From assembly GCA_016875915.1 (NCBI GenBank), contig VGOM01000016.1, forward strand, positions 1-46,513: a stretch of 46,513 nucleotides of DNA, read 5' to 3'. This DNA is from Chloroflexota bacterium (GTDB lineage Bacteria > Chloroflexota > Dehalococcoidia > UBA2247 > RBG-13-53-26). A model generated the notes under the pieces. That model did not search any database. It was not told where the DNA came from and saw only the letters and a program-made list of their open reading frames with translations. This document shows positions 24,786 through 33,415 of this stretch, piece after piece. Each line of letters opens with the position of its first letter. The stretch's first letter is position 1. The translations under genes were made by a program, and so were the position numbers.

Positions 24786-26117
24786 CTAGTCCCAGACGGG
24801 GTTGAGGACCAGGCCCGTGGGCAGCTTGGGGTAGAAGTAGGTGGATTTCGGCGGCATCCTCTCCCCGGCATCAGCCACGGCCAGGACGCTCGAAATGGCG
24901 ATCGGGTTCATCAAGAAGGCCAACTGGTATTTCCCTGCATCTACGAGCTCTACCGCCTCTGCCGCGTCCCGGGTGTAGTCCAGGCACTCTGTCTCCCTCC
25001 GCGGGGTGTCCACGCCCAGCATCTCACCCAGCATCACGCAGTGCAGGATGGTGACATCCAGGCTTCGCCACTCCTGGCTGCGCTGGGAGGGCATGGCCTT
25101 CTGGACCTCAGCTCCTTCCCGCAGCGACAGCAGCCACAGCGCATCTCCCTCTAGGCCATAGAGGCCCATGGCCACCCCCTGCCCGCCGCGCTGGGTCAGC
25201 CGGCCGAGCCATGACCTGATGGTCTCCGCCCGTCCCGTTCCGGGATGCTCAATCCGTTCGATGTCGAAGAACTGCTCCGCTCTGTTCCGGAACTCCGACA
25301 GCTTCTCGGCCTTGATGAACCGCACCAGCCGGTGAGTGGGCAGGGCCACCAGCCCCGGATCGTCCGCCCCGGTCAGCGTCATCAGCACGAAGTTGAAGGC
25401 CTCGCGGCCGGTGAAGTGGGAACAGACAGCCTGCTGCTCCGACTGGTAGGCCAGGCTGGTCTCATAGCGGTGGTGCCCATCGGCAATGTAGATGGCCTTG
25501 TCGGCGCACCATGTGGAGATCAGCCCCAGGCTCTGCTCGTCCCGGATGACCCACATGTTGTGCACCGTGCCATCACGATCCGCAGCGCTGATGTCGGGCC
25601 TGCCGCTGGCCAGCCCGGCCAGCAGGGTCGGGAATCCACCCGTGCCGCGGTCCACAATGCCCATGATGGGACTGAGGTTCACCCGGCAGGCACGCAGCAG
25701 CTTCAGCCGGTCCGCGATGCGCTCCTCCATCACGCTTTCGTGGGGACGGGCACCGTCAGGACCCTCGCTCCCCAGCCGCACCCGGGCGGTCAGGCCCCAG
25801 CGGTGGCTGGCAACGCCTTCGTGATTGAACCGGTGCTCCACCACGTAGAAGGCCGGCTCCGCCTCCCGCAGCAGGATGCCCTTCTCCAGCCATTCCCCAA
25901 GCGCGCTGGCGGCCCGGGTGTACTTGTTGTCCCCGGCAGTGTCGGAGGGGTGTTCCGCGCCCAGTTCCAGTCGGATGACGTTCTGCGGGTGGCGCTTGTG
26001 GTAGAAGCGCTGCTCCTTGGGGGAAATCACGTCGTACGGGGGCGCCATGACCGACGAGATGCTCTCAACCCGTGCCGGGTCATAGCGAATGCCCCGAAGA
26101 GGCTGAACGTCAGCCAC
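24786..26117 (-). CDS. DUF1015 family protein
   Basis: 443 residues with the family landmarks: N-terminal VMAPPYDVIS, IYIADGHHRYETSLAY in the middle, and C-terminal AFLMNPIAISSVLAVADAGERMPPKSTYFYPKLPTG. DUF1015 proteins are widespread in anaerobes. Some relatives of the ParB/SerK fold have kinase activity on serine, but no activity is established for this group. It is 41 bases downstream of the thiolase gene in the same orientation, so it may share that transcript. Confidence 0.9.
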   Translation of the reverse strand: MADVQPLRGIRYDPARVESISSVMAPPYDVISPKEQRFYHKRHPQNVIRLELGAEHPSDTAGDNKYTRAASALGEWLEKGILLREAEPAFYVVEHRFNHEGVASHRWGLTARVRLGSEGPDGARPHESVMEERIADRLKLLRACRVNLSPIMGIVDRGTGGFPTLLAGLASGRPDISAADRDGTVHNMWVIRDEQSLGLISTWCADKAIYIADGHHRYETSLAYQSEQQAVCSHFTGREAFNFVLMTLTGADDPGLVALPTHRLVRFIKAEKLSEFRNRAEQFFDIERIEHPGTGRAETIRSWLGRLTQRGGQGVAMGLYGLEGDALWLLSLREGAEVQKAMPSQRSQEWRSLDVTILHCVMLGEMLGVDTPRRETECLDYTRDAAEAVELVDAGKYQLAFLMNPIAISSVLAVADAGERMPPKSTYFYPKLPTGLVLNPVWD

Positions 26118-26158
26118 CTAGTCCCCGTCCACCCTGGGAAACCTTCAGCGGGTGCGCC

Positions 26159-27370
26159 CTAGGGCGCACCCACCACCGTGACTCCGCAGACGAACTTGCC
26201 CGGGTGCCCCCCCTGATTGTGGGCCAGCCCCAGCTTCACGTCCTTGATCTGCCGCGAGGGTTCCTCCGCCTTCTTCTGGATCTGCTTGTACACTTCGTAG
26301 ACCTCGCGGCAGCCGCTGGCTCCGATGGGATGGCCGAAGGACTTCAGCCCACCGCTGATGTTCACCGGCATCTCGCCGTCGTGGTAGTAGGCCCTCTTGT
26401 CGGCCATCTGTTCCTTGAACTTGCCCGTCTCGCAGAGGAACAGCGACTCGGAGGCGATCAGCTCGGCGATGCTGAAGCAGTCGTGCAGCTCCACCATGTC
26501 CAGTTCCTTGCGGGGGTTCTTGATGCCCGCCTCGGCGTAGGCCGCCCTGGCCGCCGCCTGGGTAGCATCCCAGTAGGTGAAGTCGTAGTCTATCCGTTCC
26601 TTGCCCCAGCCGGGACTGGCCGCCATTCCGAAGGCCTTGATGGTGACATAGTCGTCCCGGTACTTCTTGGCATCCTCGGTCCGGCACAGTATGGCCGCCG
26701 AGGCGCCGTCGGTCACTCCGCAGCAGTCGAACAGGCCCAGCGGCCAGGCGATCATGGGGGCATTGAGCACCTGCTCCACGGTGACCTCTCTCCGCAGATG
26801 CGCCTTGGGGTTCTTGGCGCCGTAGAAGTGGCTCTTGACGGAGATCTCCGCCAGGAGCTTCTTCCCGTCGTCATTGCTCAGGCCGTACTTGGCGAAGTAG
26901 GCCGTGGCGGCCATGGCATACCGTCCCGGGCCGGTGCCGAAGGCCCCGTATACGGGCTCCCACCGGCCGATCCACACCGAGGGAAGGCCGCCGAAACCCA
27001 TGTCCTTGCACTTCTCCACGCCTAGAGCCATGACCAGGTCATAGCCCTTGGCGGCCAGGGCGAAGGTGGCGCCCCGGAGCGATTCCGCGCCGGTGCCGCA
27101 GGCGTTCTCCACCCTGGTCACCGGGATGTACTGGGTCTGCAGCGTGCTGGAAACCAGCGTGCCGGTGACCACTCCCCCTTCCACTATCTGCGAGCCCCAC
27201 TGGCTGCCCTGCCATATTGCCTGGATGTCCTTCAGTTCCACCCCGGCGTCCTTGCAGGCTTCATCGGCCGCTTCGGTGATCATATCCTTGATGTCTGCAT
27301 CCCATCTCTCTCCGAACTTGGTGCAGCCCATACCCACAATGGCGACCTTATCTTTGATGCTCTCTGCCAT
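26159..27370 (-). CDS. Thiolase-family protein (acetyl-CoA acetyltransferase/SCP-X type)
   Basis: 403 residues. The nucleophilic Cys91 sits in RVENACGTGAES, with HDCFSIAE and the C-terminal GGLKSFGHPIGASG histidine motif. The HDCF and ACGTG forms are typical of the SCP-X/archaeal-type thiolases that work with HMG-CoA synthase-like and DUF35 proteins. It would condense or cleave acyl-CoAs in the cytoplasm. It lies 24 bases downstream of the HMGCS-like/DUF35 fusion, so a physical complex is likely by analogy with the archaeal thiolase/HMGCS/DUF35 complex. Confidence 0.9.
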   Translation of the reverse strand: MAESIKDKVAIVGMGCTKFGERWDADIKDMITEAADEACKDAGVELKDIQAIWQGSQWGSQIVEGGVVTGTLVSSTLQTQYIPVTRVENACGTGAESLRGATFALAAKGYDLVMALGVEKCKDMGFGGLPSVWIGRWEPVYGAFGTGPGRYAMAATAYFAKYGLSNDDGKKLLAEISVKSHFYGAKNPKAHLRREVTVEQVLNAPMIAWPLGLFDCCGVTDGASAAILCRTEDAKKYRDDYVTIKAFGMAASPGWGKERIDYDFTYWDATQAAARAAYAEAGIKNPRKELDMVELHDCFSIAELIASESLFLCETGKFKEQMADKRAYYHDGEMPVNISGGLKSFGHPIGASGCREVYEVYKQIQKKAEEPSRQIKDVKLGLAHNQGGHPGKFVCGVTVVGAP

Positions 27371-27394
27371 GTTTCTCCTTTCCCGGTTCCCTTC

Positions 27395-28813
27395 CTAGTC
27401 CCTCGCCGGCCGGCACTTCCAGAAGTAGTTGTGGACACCCAGGGCGTCGTGGATCCTCCGGAAGGTCATTTCCATGGGCATCCCCACCCGGATGTTCTTC
27501 ACATCTCTGTCGGTCATCTGACTGAAGATCCTCACCTCGCCCTCCAGATTCACGGCAGCCAGGATGTTGGGCGGGTCGATCACCGCGGTCCTCTCGTCCA
27601 TGCTGTAGGTGAACAGGACGCCCTTCCTCTCGGCCAGAGGCACCTCCTCCAGGAACTTCTCCTCGGCCTGGCAATACATGCATCTCTTCTGCGGCGGGAA
27701 CTGCGTCTTGCCGCACTTCTGGCAGTGATGCCCGTGACAGCGATAGACCCAGTTGCGGTCCCTCCACATGGCCGTCAGCGACGTCCTGGGCCGGGTCATG
27801 GGCGTCTCCTCGGACGGCATCAGGTCTCTGAAGGTAAGGTACTTGCCGTAGTTCTCCAGCATCACCTTGGACTTGAGGTAGGTCTTGATGCCCCTCCTGT
27901 CCTTCATCTTGGCGATGTTCTCCGTCACCAGCAGGGCGTGGGCATCAGCGCCGTCGCCGTAGTTGCCCAGCAGGATCTTGTCGCCCGGCTTGGCGCCCTC
28001 CAGGGCAGCCACCAGAGTCATCGGTGCCAGAGCGGCACCGGTGTTGCCCACGCTGTCGAACAGGGGTTCCTCCACCTGAGTCTTGGGGTCCAGTCCCAGT
28101 ATCTTCACCACCGCCTGATGGCTCCGGGCGTTGGGGGCATAGAAGGCCGCCCTGGTGAAATCCTTGCCCTTGGCATTCCGGGCCTTCAGGAAGGAGTTGA
28201 AGGCCTTCTTCATGTGGGCCTCGTACCCCTCGTCAAGGATGAAACGCTCCTCCCAGCTCCGGGGCAGCCTGTCCGTCTCCAGCCGCCATACGTCGATGAA
28301 CTCGCTGGTCAGGTAGTAGCTGGCCTCGATCTCGGCCACCACATGGCTCGCCCCGATGAGGAAGGCCGCCGCACCATCGCCGAAGAGCGGCTCATATGCC
28401 GAATTGGGGGCCGGCAGCCGGCAGTCGGCGATCACCAGCAGCACGTTCCTGGCCGAGCCCGATTTGACCGCGTCCAGAGCCGCCTTCAGGGCCACCGTGC
28501 CGCACCTCAGGGAGTTGCCGAAGTCGCTGGCCACGATGTCCTCCCGGAGGTCCAGCGCGGCAGCCACGATGCTGGCCGACTGCTTCTCCTTGAAGGGGGC
28601 GGTGGTGCTGGCGAAGTACAAAGCGTCAACCGACTTCCGGTCCATCCCCTTGAGGCAGTCCACCCCGGCCTCCACGGCCATGGTGATGCTGTCCTCGTCG
28701 CAGTTGCATATGGCTTTCTCACCCTTCCCACCGCCGCCCCACACCTGACCCAGGATCGCCCGGCTGAGCCTGTACATGGGGACATAGGCTCCGTAGGAAA
28801 CTATTCCGGCCAT
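27395..28813 (-). CDS. HMG-CoA synthase-like protein fused to a DUF35 OB-fold domain
   Basis: 472 residues. The first about 340 residues are a thiolase-fold HMG-CoA-synthase-like enzyme (start GIVSYGAYVPMYRL, glutamate-bearing DEDSITMAVEAG, candidate nucleophile Cys104 in GNSLRCGTVALK, and GDGAAAFLIG). The last about 115 form a DUF35 domain: a rubredoxin-like zinc ribbon (CQKCG ... CMYC) and an OB-fold. In archaea DUF35 is a separate scaffold that binds CoA and channels acetoacetyl-CoA from thiolase to HMGCS; here it is fused. Bacterial relatives serve in other acyl-CoA condensations, so making HMG-CoA is not certain. First gene of the operon. Confidence 0.88.
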   Translation of the reverse strand: MAGIVSYGAYVPMYRLSRAILGQVWGGGGKGEKAICNCDEDSITMAVEAGVDCLKGMDRKSVDALYFASTTAPFKEKQSASIVAAALDLREDIVASDFGNSLRCGTVALKAALDAVKSGSARNVLLVIADCRLPAPNSAYEPLFGDGAAAFLIGASHVVAEIEASYYLTSEFIDVWRLETDRLPRSWEERFILDEGYEAHMKKAFNSFLKARNAKGKDFTRAAFYAPNARSHQAVVKILGLDPKTQVEEPLFDSVGNTGAALAPMTLVAALEGAKPGDKILLGNYGDGADAHALLVTENIAKMKDRRGIKTYLKSKVMLENYGKYLTFRDLMPSEETPMTRPRTSLTAMWRDRNWVYRCHGHHCQKCGKTQFPPQKRCMYCQAEEKFLEEVPLAERKGVLFTYSMDERTAVIDPPNILAAVNLEGEVRIFSQMTDRDVKNIRVGMPMEMTFRRIHDALGVHNYFWKCRPARD

Positions 28814-28864
28814 CTGTTCTCCTTTCCTGTCTTGGGTTCTCGCGTCGGGGTCACACCGTAAACA

Positions 28865-28894
28865 ATTATAAGGTCAGCTTCCCTTCTGAGGCAA
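28865..28894 (-). promoter_or_regulatory. Promoter of the HMGCS-like/thiolase operon
   Basis: Minus strand TTGCCT (28889-28894), 18-base spacer, TATAAT (28865-28870), 52 bases before the HMGCS-like ATG. Confidence 0.7.
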
Positions 28895-28927
28895 AACTGG
28901 AATCCATCCTCTGCGATGATCCTCTGT

Positions 28928-29590
28928 TCACCTATTCTGACTCCCCGGAAACGGACACAGGGACGCCAGGCAGCAGTCACGGCAGGCCGGGGATTTCCGG
29001 CAGGCCGTCTTGCCATGGCACACCAGCAGTGCGTGATACTCGTTGAACATGATTTCGTCATGCGGCAGATTCTCCATGAACAAGGCCTGGAATGCCTCAT
29101 AGCTGTCACGCTTCGGGGCCAGGCCGAGCCGGGTCATGATCCGCCGGGTGTAGGCATCGATGACGAAGATGGGCTTGCGGGCCGCATACAGGACTATGGA
29201 GTCCGCCGTCTCTTCACCCACACCGTAGATGCCGAGCAGTTCACGGCGCAGCGCGGGCAGGTCCAGGGCGAACAGCCTGTCCAGGTCATCGCCATAGCGT
29301 TCGCCCAGCCAAGCCGCGAAGGCCTTGAGCTTCCTCGCCTTGACGTTGTAGTAGCCCGACGGGCGTATCAGCCGGGCCAGTTCCTCCGTGGGCACCCGTC
29401 GGAGCATGGCACTGGACAGCGGCCCCCTCGACCTGAGACCGTCTATGCCCTTCTCCACATTGGTCCAGGCCGTCGACTGGGTGAGGATGGCCCCGACGAT
29501 CATCTCCAGCGGGGTCTCCGCCGGCCACCAGTGCTGATCTCCGTAGCGGTCGTGAAGACGCCGGTAGATCTCCGTCAGGGTGGCGGTCAA
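28928..29590 (-). CDS. Endonuclease III-like HhH-GPD DNA glycosylase with Fe-S loop
   Basis: Taken from TTG 29590, which overlaps the sfsA stop (TTGA), giving 220 residues; an upstream in-frame start at 29644 would overlap sfsA by 58 bases. The fold is recognisable by ILTQSTAWTNVEKGI, GIYGVGEETADSIVLYA (helix-hairpin-helix) and the catalytic aspartate in FVIDAYTRR. The lysine that gives Nth its lyase activity (GVGRKTA) is Glu here (GVGEETA), as expected of monofunctional MagIII-like glycosylases. The C-terminus has a cysteine array for a [4Fe-4S] cluster (C-x5-C-x2-C-x5-C). Removal of alkylated bases is the likely role. Confidence 0.88.
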   Translation of the reverse strand: MTATLTEIYRRLHDRYGDQHWWPAETPLEMIVGAILTQSTAWTNVEKGIDGLRSRGPLSSAMLRRVPTEELARLIRPSGYYNVKARKLKAFAAWLGERYGDDLDRLFALDLPALRRELLGIYGVGEETADSIVLYAARKPIFVIDAYTRRIMTRLGLAPKRDSYEAFQALFMENLPHDEIMFNEYHALLVCHGKTACRKSPACRDCCLASLCPFPGSQNR

Positions 29591-30276
29591 AGCCTGACCG
29601 GCACCTGACCGGCCAGCTCGATCTCCGTTGGGGATACCTGGCATCTGTAGGCGTAGAGGCCCACTCCGGCGCGGTGGGCCTGCCTCACCGCCTGTCCGAA
29701 GTCAGCATCTATGTCGTCGTTAGGGGAGAAGCTCCCCGCGTCGCCCCTCTGGATGACGAAGACCACGGCTGCCTGGTAGCCTTCCTTCTTGGCCCAGATC
29801 AGGCTCTGCATGTGCTGTCTTCCCCTCAGGGTCGGGGCGTCCGGGAAGCGGGCCACCCTGTCCCGCACCAGGGTCACCGACTTGACCTCCAGGAAGCACT
29901 CGGAGACCCGGCTGGTCACCAGGAAGTCCAGCCTGCTTCTGCCCCGGGCCACCTCCCTGCGTATCGTCGAGTACTGCGCGAACGGGGACAGGGTGCCTTT
30001 GACCAGGGCATCGTTGACCAGTTCCGCCGGCACCCGGTCGTCCACGGAGACGAATCCCCTGCCCAGAGCGGCCACCACCAGGTCATACCCGGTGGTCCGG
30101 GAGGGCGACTCCCTCTCCACCACGAAGACCCTCGTCCCCGGCAGAAGCACGGTCTCCAGCCTGCCCGAGTTGGGCAGGTAGACCGCCTCCGTTCTCCGCC
30201 CCAGCTTCACCAGGCAGGTGAAGCGGTTCTCCCGGCGGAGAAACGTCCCCTGCTTCACATCGTCGGCCAGCTTCAT
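29587..30276 (-). CDS. sfsA: SfsA-family protein (sugar fermentation stimulation protein A)
   Basis: 229 residues from ATG 30276; an alternative TTG lies at 30288. The SfsA signatures are visible: RRENRFTCLVKL, LPNSGRLETVLLPG, RTTGYDLVVA, the nuclease-like SRLDFLV and CFLEVKSVTL, FPDAPTLRGRQHMQSL, and a C-terminal AVVFVIQRGDA. The D...EVKSVT arrangement matches PD-(D/E)XK nucleases, and E. coli SfsA binds DNA. True function is not settled in any organism. It sits 21 bases after the molybdopterin oxidoreductase and overlaps the endonuclease III-like gene, hinting at a DNA-repair pair. Confidence 0.92.
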   Translation of the reverse strand: MKLADDVKQGTFLRRENRFTCLVKLGRRTEAVYLPNSGRLETVLLPGTRVFVVERESPSRTTGYDLVVAALGRGFVSVDDRVPAELVNDALVKGTLSPFAQYSTIRREVARGRSRLDFLVTSRVSECFLEVKSVTLVRDRVARFPDAPTLRGRQHMQSLIWAKKEGYQAAVVFVIQRGDAGSFSPNDDIDADFGQAVRQAHRAGVGLYAYRCQVSPTEIELAGQVPVRL

Positions 30277-30297
30277 GGCTTCGCCCAACCCCGCGGA

Positions 30298-32382
30298 CTA
30301 GGGACCGGCCTTGGCTATTCTGCACAGCAACCCCTTGAGCATGGGGTAGCCGGAAACCGGATCCCTCTCCTGCACGTCAGTCAGGATGTTGGCGTTGGCC
30401 TGGGCCCAGCCGTGGGGAATACTGACCACCTTCGGGGCGATGTCCTGGGTCACCCTGGCCTTCAGCCTTATCCTCCCCTTCCTGGTCTCCACGAAGATCA
30501 TCTCGCCGTCAATGATGCCGTGGTCTCTGGCCGTGGTGGCGTGGATCTCCGCCAGGGGCTCGGGGGCCCTGCGGCGCATCTGCGTCATGCTCCGCAACTG
30601 GGAGTGCGTGAACTCCCTCATCCTGGCCCCGGTGATCAGGATCAGGGGATACTTCTTGGCCAGGTCCGGGGTGCTCACCGGGCTCTGCCCGGGCTCGCGA
30701 TGCGTCGGGATAGCGTCATGTCCCGCCTCCTTCAGAGCGCTGGAGGCTATCTCTACCTTCTTCGATGGCGTCCTGAACCCGAAGCTCTCCCGGGCGGCGT
30801 AGTTCTTCTTGTCGAAGAACACCCCGCAGGGGTTCTCCTTCAGCTGCTGCAGCGTGATCCCCGACGGCTCCAGGAGGTGACTCACCACCTCCTCATCGGT
30901 GTTCCAGGGGAAGTACTTGCCCAGGCCCAGCCTGCGGGCCAGCTCCGTCCAGAACTTCCAGTCCGCCCAGGCTTCGCCGGGGGGATCGCAGACCTGCTTC
31001 CGCAGCAGGATGTACGGCAGACCGGCGTTGATGGCATAGACCATCCCCAGGCCCATCTTCTCCAGGAAGGTGCAGGCCGGCAGGACGATGTCCGCCATCT
31101 CCGCCGTTTCGGTCATGAAGGGATTGATAACCACCACCAGGTCCAGCTTGCTCACCGCCTCGCGGAATTTCTTGGAGTCGGGCATGGTCAGGGCCGGATT
31201 GCCTCCGGTGACGATGAGGGCCTTGAAGGGATAGGGCTTCCCGCTGAGCACCTGATCGGGCCAGGTCATGGCCTGTCCATAGGGCACCGCCTTGCCCCAG
31301 GTCTTGTAGAACATGGGGAACTCCTCCGCCCCCACCGGGTCCTCCTCCACGGGAACCCTCAGGTCGCTGAGCCGGGGCAGCGGGGTCATGGCCCAGCCGC
31401 CGGCGACATCCAGGTTCCCCGTCACCGCCTGCATGATGCACAGCAGGCGCTCGGCCTGCAGGGCATTGCCGCTGTGGGCCAGCGAACAGGTGCCCGGCAC
31501 AATGCAGGCCGGTTTGGCCGTGGCGTACATCCGGGCCACCTTCCTGATATCACCGGCCGGCACCCAGGTGATCTCCTCCACGGCCTCCGGGGTGTAGTCC
31601 TTCACGTGCTCCTTCAGTTCCTCAAAGCCCACGGTGCACTTCTCGACGTACTCCTTGTCGTACAGCCCCTCGGAGATGATCACGTTGAGCATGGCCAAGC
31701 CCAGGGCAGTGTCTGTCCCCGGTCTGATCTGCAGGTGGATGCCGTCCTTGGCCAGTTGGGTCCTCTTTGGGTCGATGACCACCAGCTTCAGTTCGCCCCT
31801 GTGCACCCTCTCCCGTATGGTGTCCGCCCAGTAGAATCGGGAATCATCGGGGTTGTTGCCCCAGAGCAGGATGCACTTGGCCTGGTCTGGGTCCTCGCTG
31901 ATGAACCGCCCGAACGTGAGCAGATGGGCCACCACCCGGATCCGGAAGCAGATGCTCTCTACGGAGATGAGATTGGGGGTGCCGAAGGCCCCTTTGAACC
32001 GCTGGGTGAATGCCGCCAGCTCGATGTTCTCCACCGCCATGGAGCCGCAGAAGATGGCCAGGGCATGGGCGCCGTGCTTCTCCTTGATCTCCTTCAGCTT
32101 GCCCGCGATGGTATCCAGCGCCTCGTCCCAGGTGATCCTCTGCCATTCCCCGTCCACCTTCTTCATGGGGTGGCGGACGCGGTCCGGGGCGTTGGCGTAC
32201 TCCACCAGATTCTCCCCCCGGGGACAGAGAAAGCCCTTGTTCAGGGGATGCTCCGGCATGCCCTCCACCTTGACCAGCTTGCCGTCTTCGACGTAGGCAT
32301 TGATGCCGCACCCGGAGACACAGAGGATGCAGTCGCTCTTGATTAGCTGGCAGTCACTTGCAGAGGACTTCGATTTGGTCAT
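30298..32382 (-). CDS. Molybdopterin-dependent oxidoreductase (CISM/DMSO reductase superfamily)
   Basis: 694 residues. An N-terminal [4Fe-4S] domain (Cys18, 21, 25, 53), a bis-MGD core (NPDDSR, DPKRTQLA, RPGTDTALGLAMLNVII, GGNPALTMPDSKKF), and a C-terminal MGD-binding domain (ITGARMREFTHSQ ... IPHGWAQANANILTD). The likely Mo or W ligand is Cys145 (ESICFRIR). There is no twin-arginine signal, so it works in the cytoplasm. The cysteine ligand is compatible with formate dehydrogenase-like or thiosulfate/polysulfide reductase-like chemistry; no partner subunits are adjacent. GGGAGG ribosome site; promoter about 150 bases upstream. Confidence 0.9.
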   Translation of the reverse strand: MTKSKSSASDCQLIKSDCILCVSGCGINAYVEDGKLVKVEGMPEHPLNKGFLCPRGENLVEYANAPDRVRHPMKKVDGEWQRITWDEALDTIAGKLKEIKEKHGAHALAIFCGSMAVENIELAAFTQRFKGAFGTPNLISVESICFRIRVVAHLLTFGRFISEDPDQAKCILLWGNNPDDSRFYWADTIRERVHRGELKLVVIDPKRTQLAKDGIHLQIRPGTDTALGLAMLNVIISEGLYDKEYVEKCTVGFEELKEHVKDYTPEAVEEITWVPAGDIRKVARMYATAKPACIVPGTCSLAHSGNALQAERLLCIMQAVTGNLDVAGGWAMTPLPRLSDLRVPVEEDPVGAEEFPMFYKTWGKAVPYGQAMTWPDQVLSGKPYPFKALIVTGGNPALTMPDSKKFREAVSKLDLVVVINPFMTETAEMADIVLPACTFLEKMGLGMVYAINAGLPYILLRKQVCDPPGEAWADWKFWTELARRLGLGKYFPWNTDEEVVSHLLEPSGITLQQLKENPCGVFFDKKNYAARESFGFRTPSKKVEIASSALKEAGHDAIPTHREPGQSPVSTPDLAKKYPLILITGARMREFTHSQLRSMTQMRRRAPEPLAEIHATTARDHGIIDGEMIFVETRKGRIRLKARVTQDIAPKVVSIPHGWAQANANILTDVQERDPVSGYPMLKGLLCRIAKAGP

Positions 32383-32402
32383 CCCGGCACCTCCCTAAAC
32401 TG

Positions 32403-32431
32403 AATGCCTTCTCAGCAGCGCCAAGAAGGCA
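32403..32431 (-). promoter_or_regulatory. Hairpin in the 5' leader of the molybdopterin oxidoreductase
   Basis: A perfect 9-bp inverted repeat, ATGCCTTCT and AGAAGGCAT with an 11-base loop, just upstream of the ribosome site (about 32388-32394) of the minus-strand gene. It lies in a roughly 145-base leader and could control translation. I cannot match it to a known riboswitch. Confidence 0.5.
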
Positions 32432-32532
32432 TCTTCGACTCACCCTATCAGCCGTCTCGGTCGTCGCCGATCCAAGCGAGCGTTGCTCTGGTCTTCCCGG
32501 GGGCTCGCCGCGGTATCGTCGGCGGCGACTCC

Positions 32533-32562
32533 AGAGTAGCAAATCGTGCTCCCGTGTGTCAA
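32533..32562 (-). promoter_or_regulatory. Promoter of the molybdopterin oxidoreductase operon
   Basis: Minus strand TTGACA (32557-32562), 18-base spacer, TACTCT (32533-32538) with an extended TGC preceding it. The -35 is perfect; the -10 is weak. Confidence 0.5.
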
Positions 32563-32633
32563 TTCCATCACCTGTGTGTGGCTGGCAACGGAGATGCGTC
32601 GAGGCGCCATCTGGGCCGGTATGGCATGAGGGC

Positions 32634-33413
32634 CTACGGGGGAACAACGATCATGAATGGTACCTGAGTCGTGGGATGCGATTGCACCTGGACGCAGGCC
32701 CCGAATACCTCGGCTATCATACTCGGGGTCAAGACCGCCCCGGGGACTCCGTCGGCCACAATCCGGCCTGCCTTCAAGGTGACCAGCCGCCCGAAGTAGA
32801 GGGCGGCCAGATTGAGGTCGTGCATGGCAGCGACGATGGTCAGTCCCTGTTCCCGGTTAAGCCTCTTCAGAAGCTCCAGCAACTCCACCTGGTGGTTGAT
32901 ATCCAGGTGTGTCGTCGGTTCATCGAGCAGGAGCAGCCTGGGCTGCTGGGCCAGGGCCATGGCCAGAACCACCTTCTGCCTTTCGCCGCCGCTCAACTCA
33001 TTGAAGAACCTCCCCCGCAGCTCCCCTATGCCAACCCAGTCCATGGCCTGAGTCACGATCGCCTGTTCCCTCGAGCTGCTGTCCGAGAACGCCCCCAGGA
33101 AAGGCGTGCGTCCCAGCATGACCACTTCCTCCACCCGGAATGCGAAGGGCATCTGAAACTGCTGCGGCACCACGGCCACCATTCGGCTCACCGCTTTCCG
33201 CCGGGCGCGGCGCAGGCTCAGTCCATCGAGGTACACCTCTCCTTCGGAGGCGGGCAGAATGCCGCTGATCAACCTCAGCAGGGTGCTCTTGCCGGAGCCA
33301 TTGGGGCCGATCAGGCCGACCATCTCGCCTTCGTTGGCGGAAAGACTGATCTGGCGCAGCGCGAAGCCATTCCCATAGCTGAACGTCGCGTCTTCCGTCC
33401 GAAAGGCCAGCAT
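32634..33413 (-). CDS. btuD: Cobalamin ABC transporter ATPase
   Basis: 259 residues with Walker A GPNGSGKST (36-44), signature LSGGE (140-144), and Walker B LLLLDEPTTHLD (160-171). It belongs to the FecE/BtuD group. Immediately downstream of the permease (2-base gap) and controlled by an upstream cobalamin riboswitch, which makes B12 or a cobinamide the likely cargo rather than iron chelates. Only the riboswitch separates these possibilities. Confidence 0.92.
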   Translation of the reverse strand: MLAFRTEDATFSYGNGFALRQISLSANEGEMVGLIGPNGSGKSTLLRLISGILPASEGEVYLDGLSLRRARRKAVSRMVAVVPQQFQMPFAFRVEEVVMLGRTPFLGAFSDSSSREQAIVTQAMDWVGIGELRGRFFNELSGGERQKVVLAMALAQQPRLLLLDEPTTHLDINHQVELLELLKRLNREQGLTIVAAMHDLNLAALYFGRLVTLKAGRIVADGVPGAVLTPSMIAEVFGACVQVQSHPTTQVPFMIVVPP

Positions 33414-33415
33414 GG

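Noticed and set aside
27431-28861. Plus-strand open frame of 476 codons
   Set aside because: Antisense to the HMGCS-like/DUF35 gene; no recognisable protein.
29674-32346. Plus-strand open frame of 890 codons
   Set aside because: It runs antisense to sfsA and the molybdopterin oxidoreductase, is rich in His, Gly, Pro and Gln, has no family features, and is a by-product of GC-rich third positions.
32383-32535. Moco riboswitch
   Set aside because: A hairpin is present but I cannot match the conserved aptamer core by eye, so I only record the hairpin.
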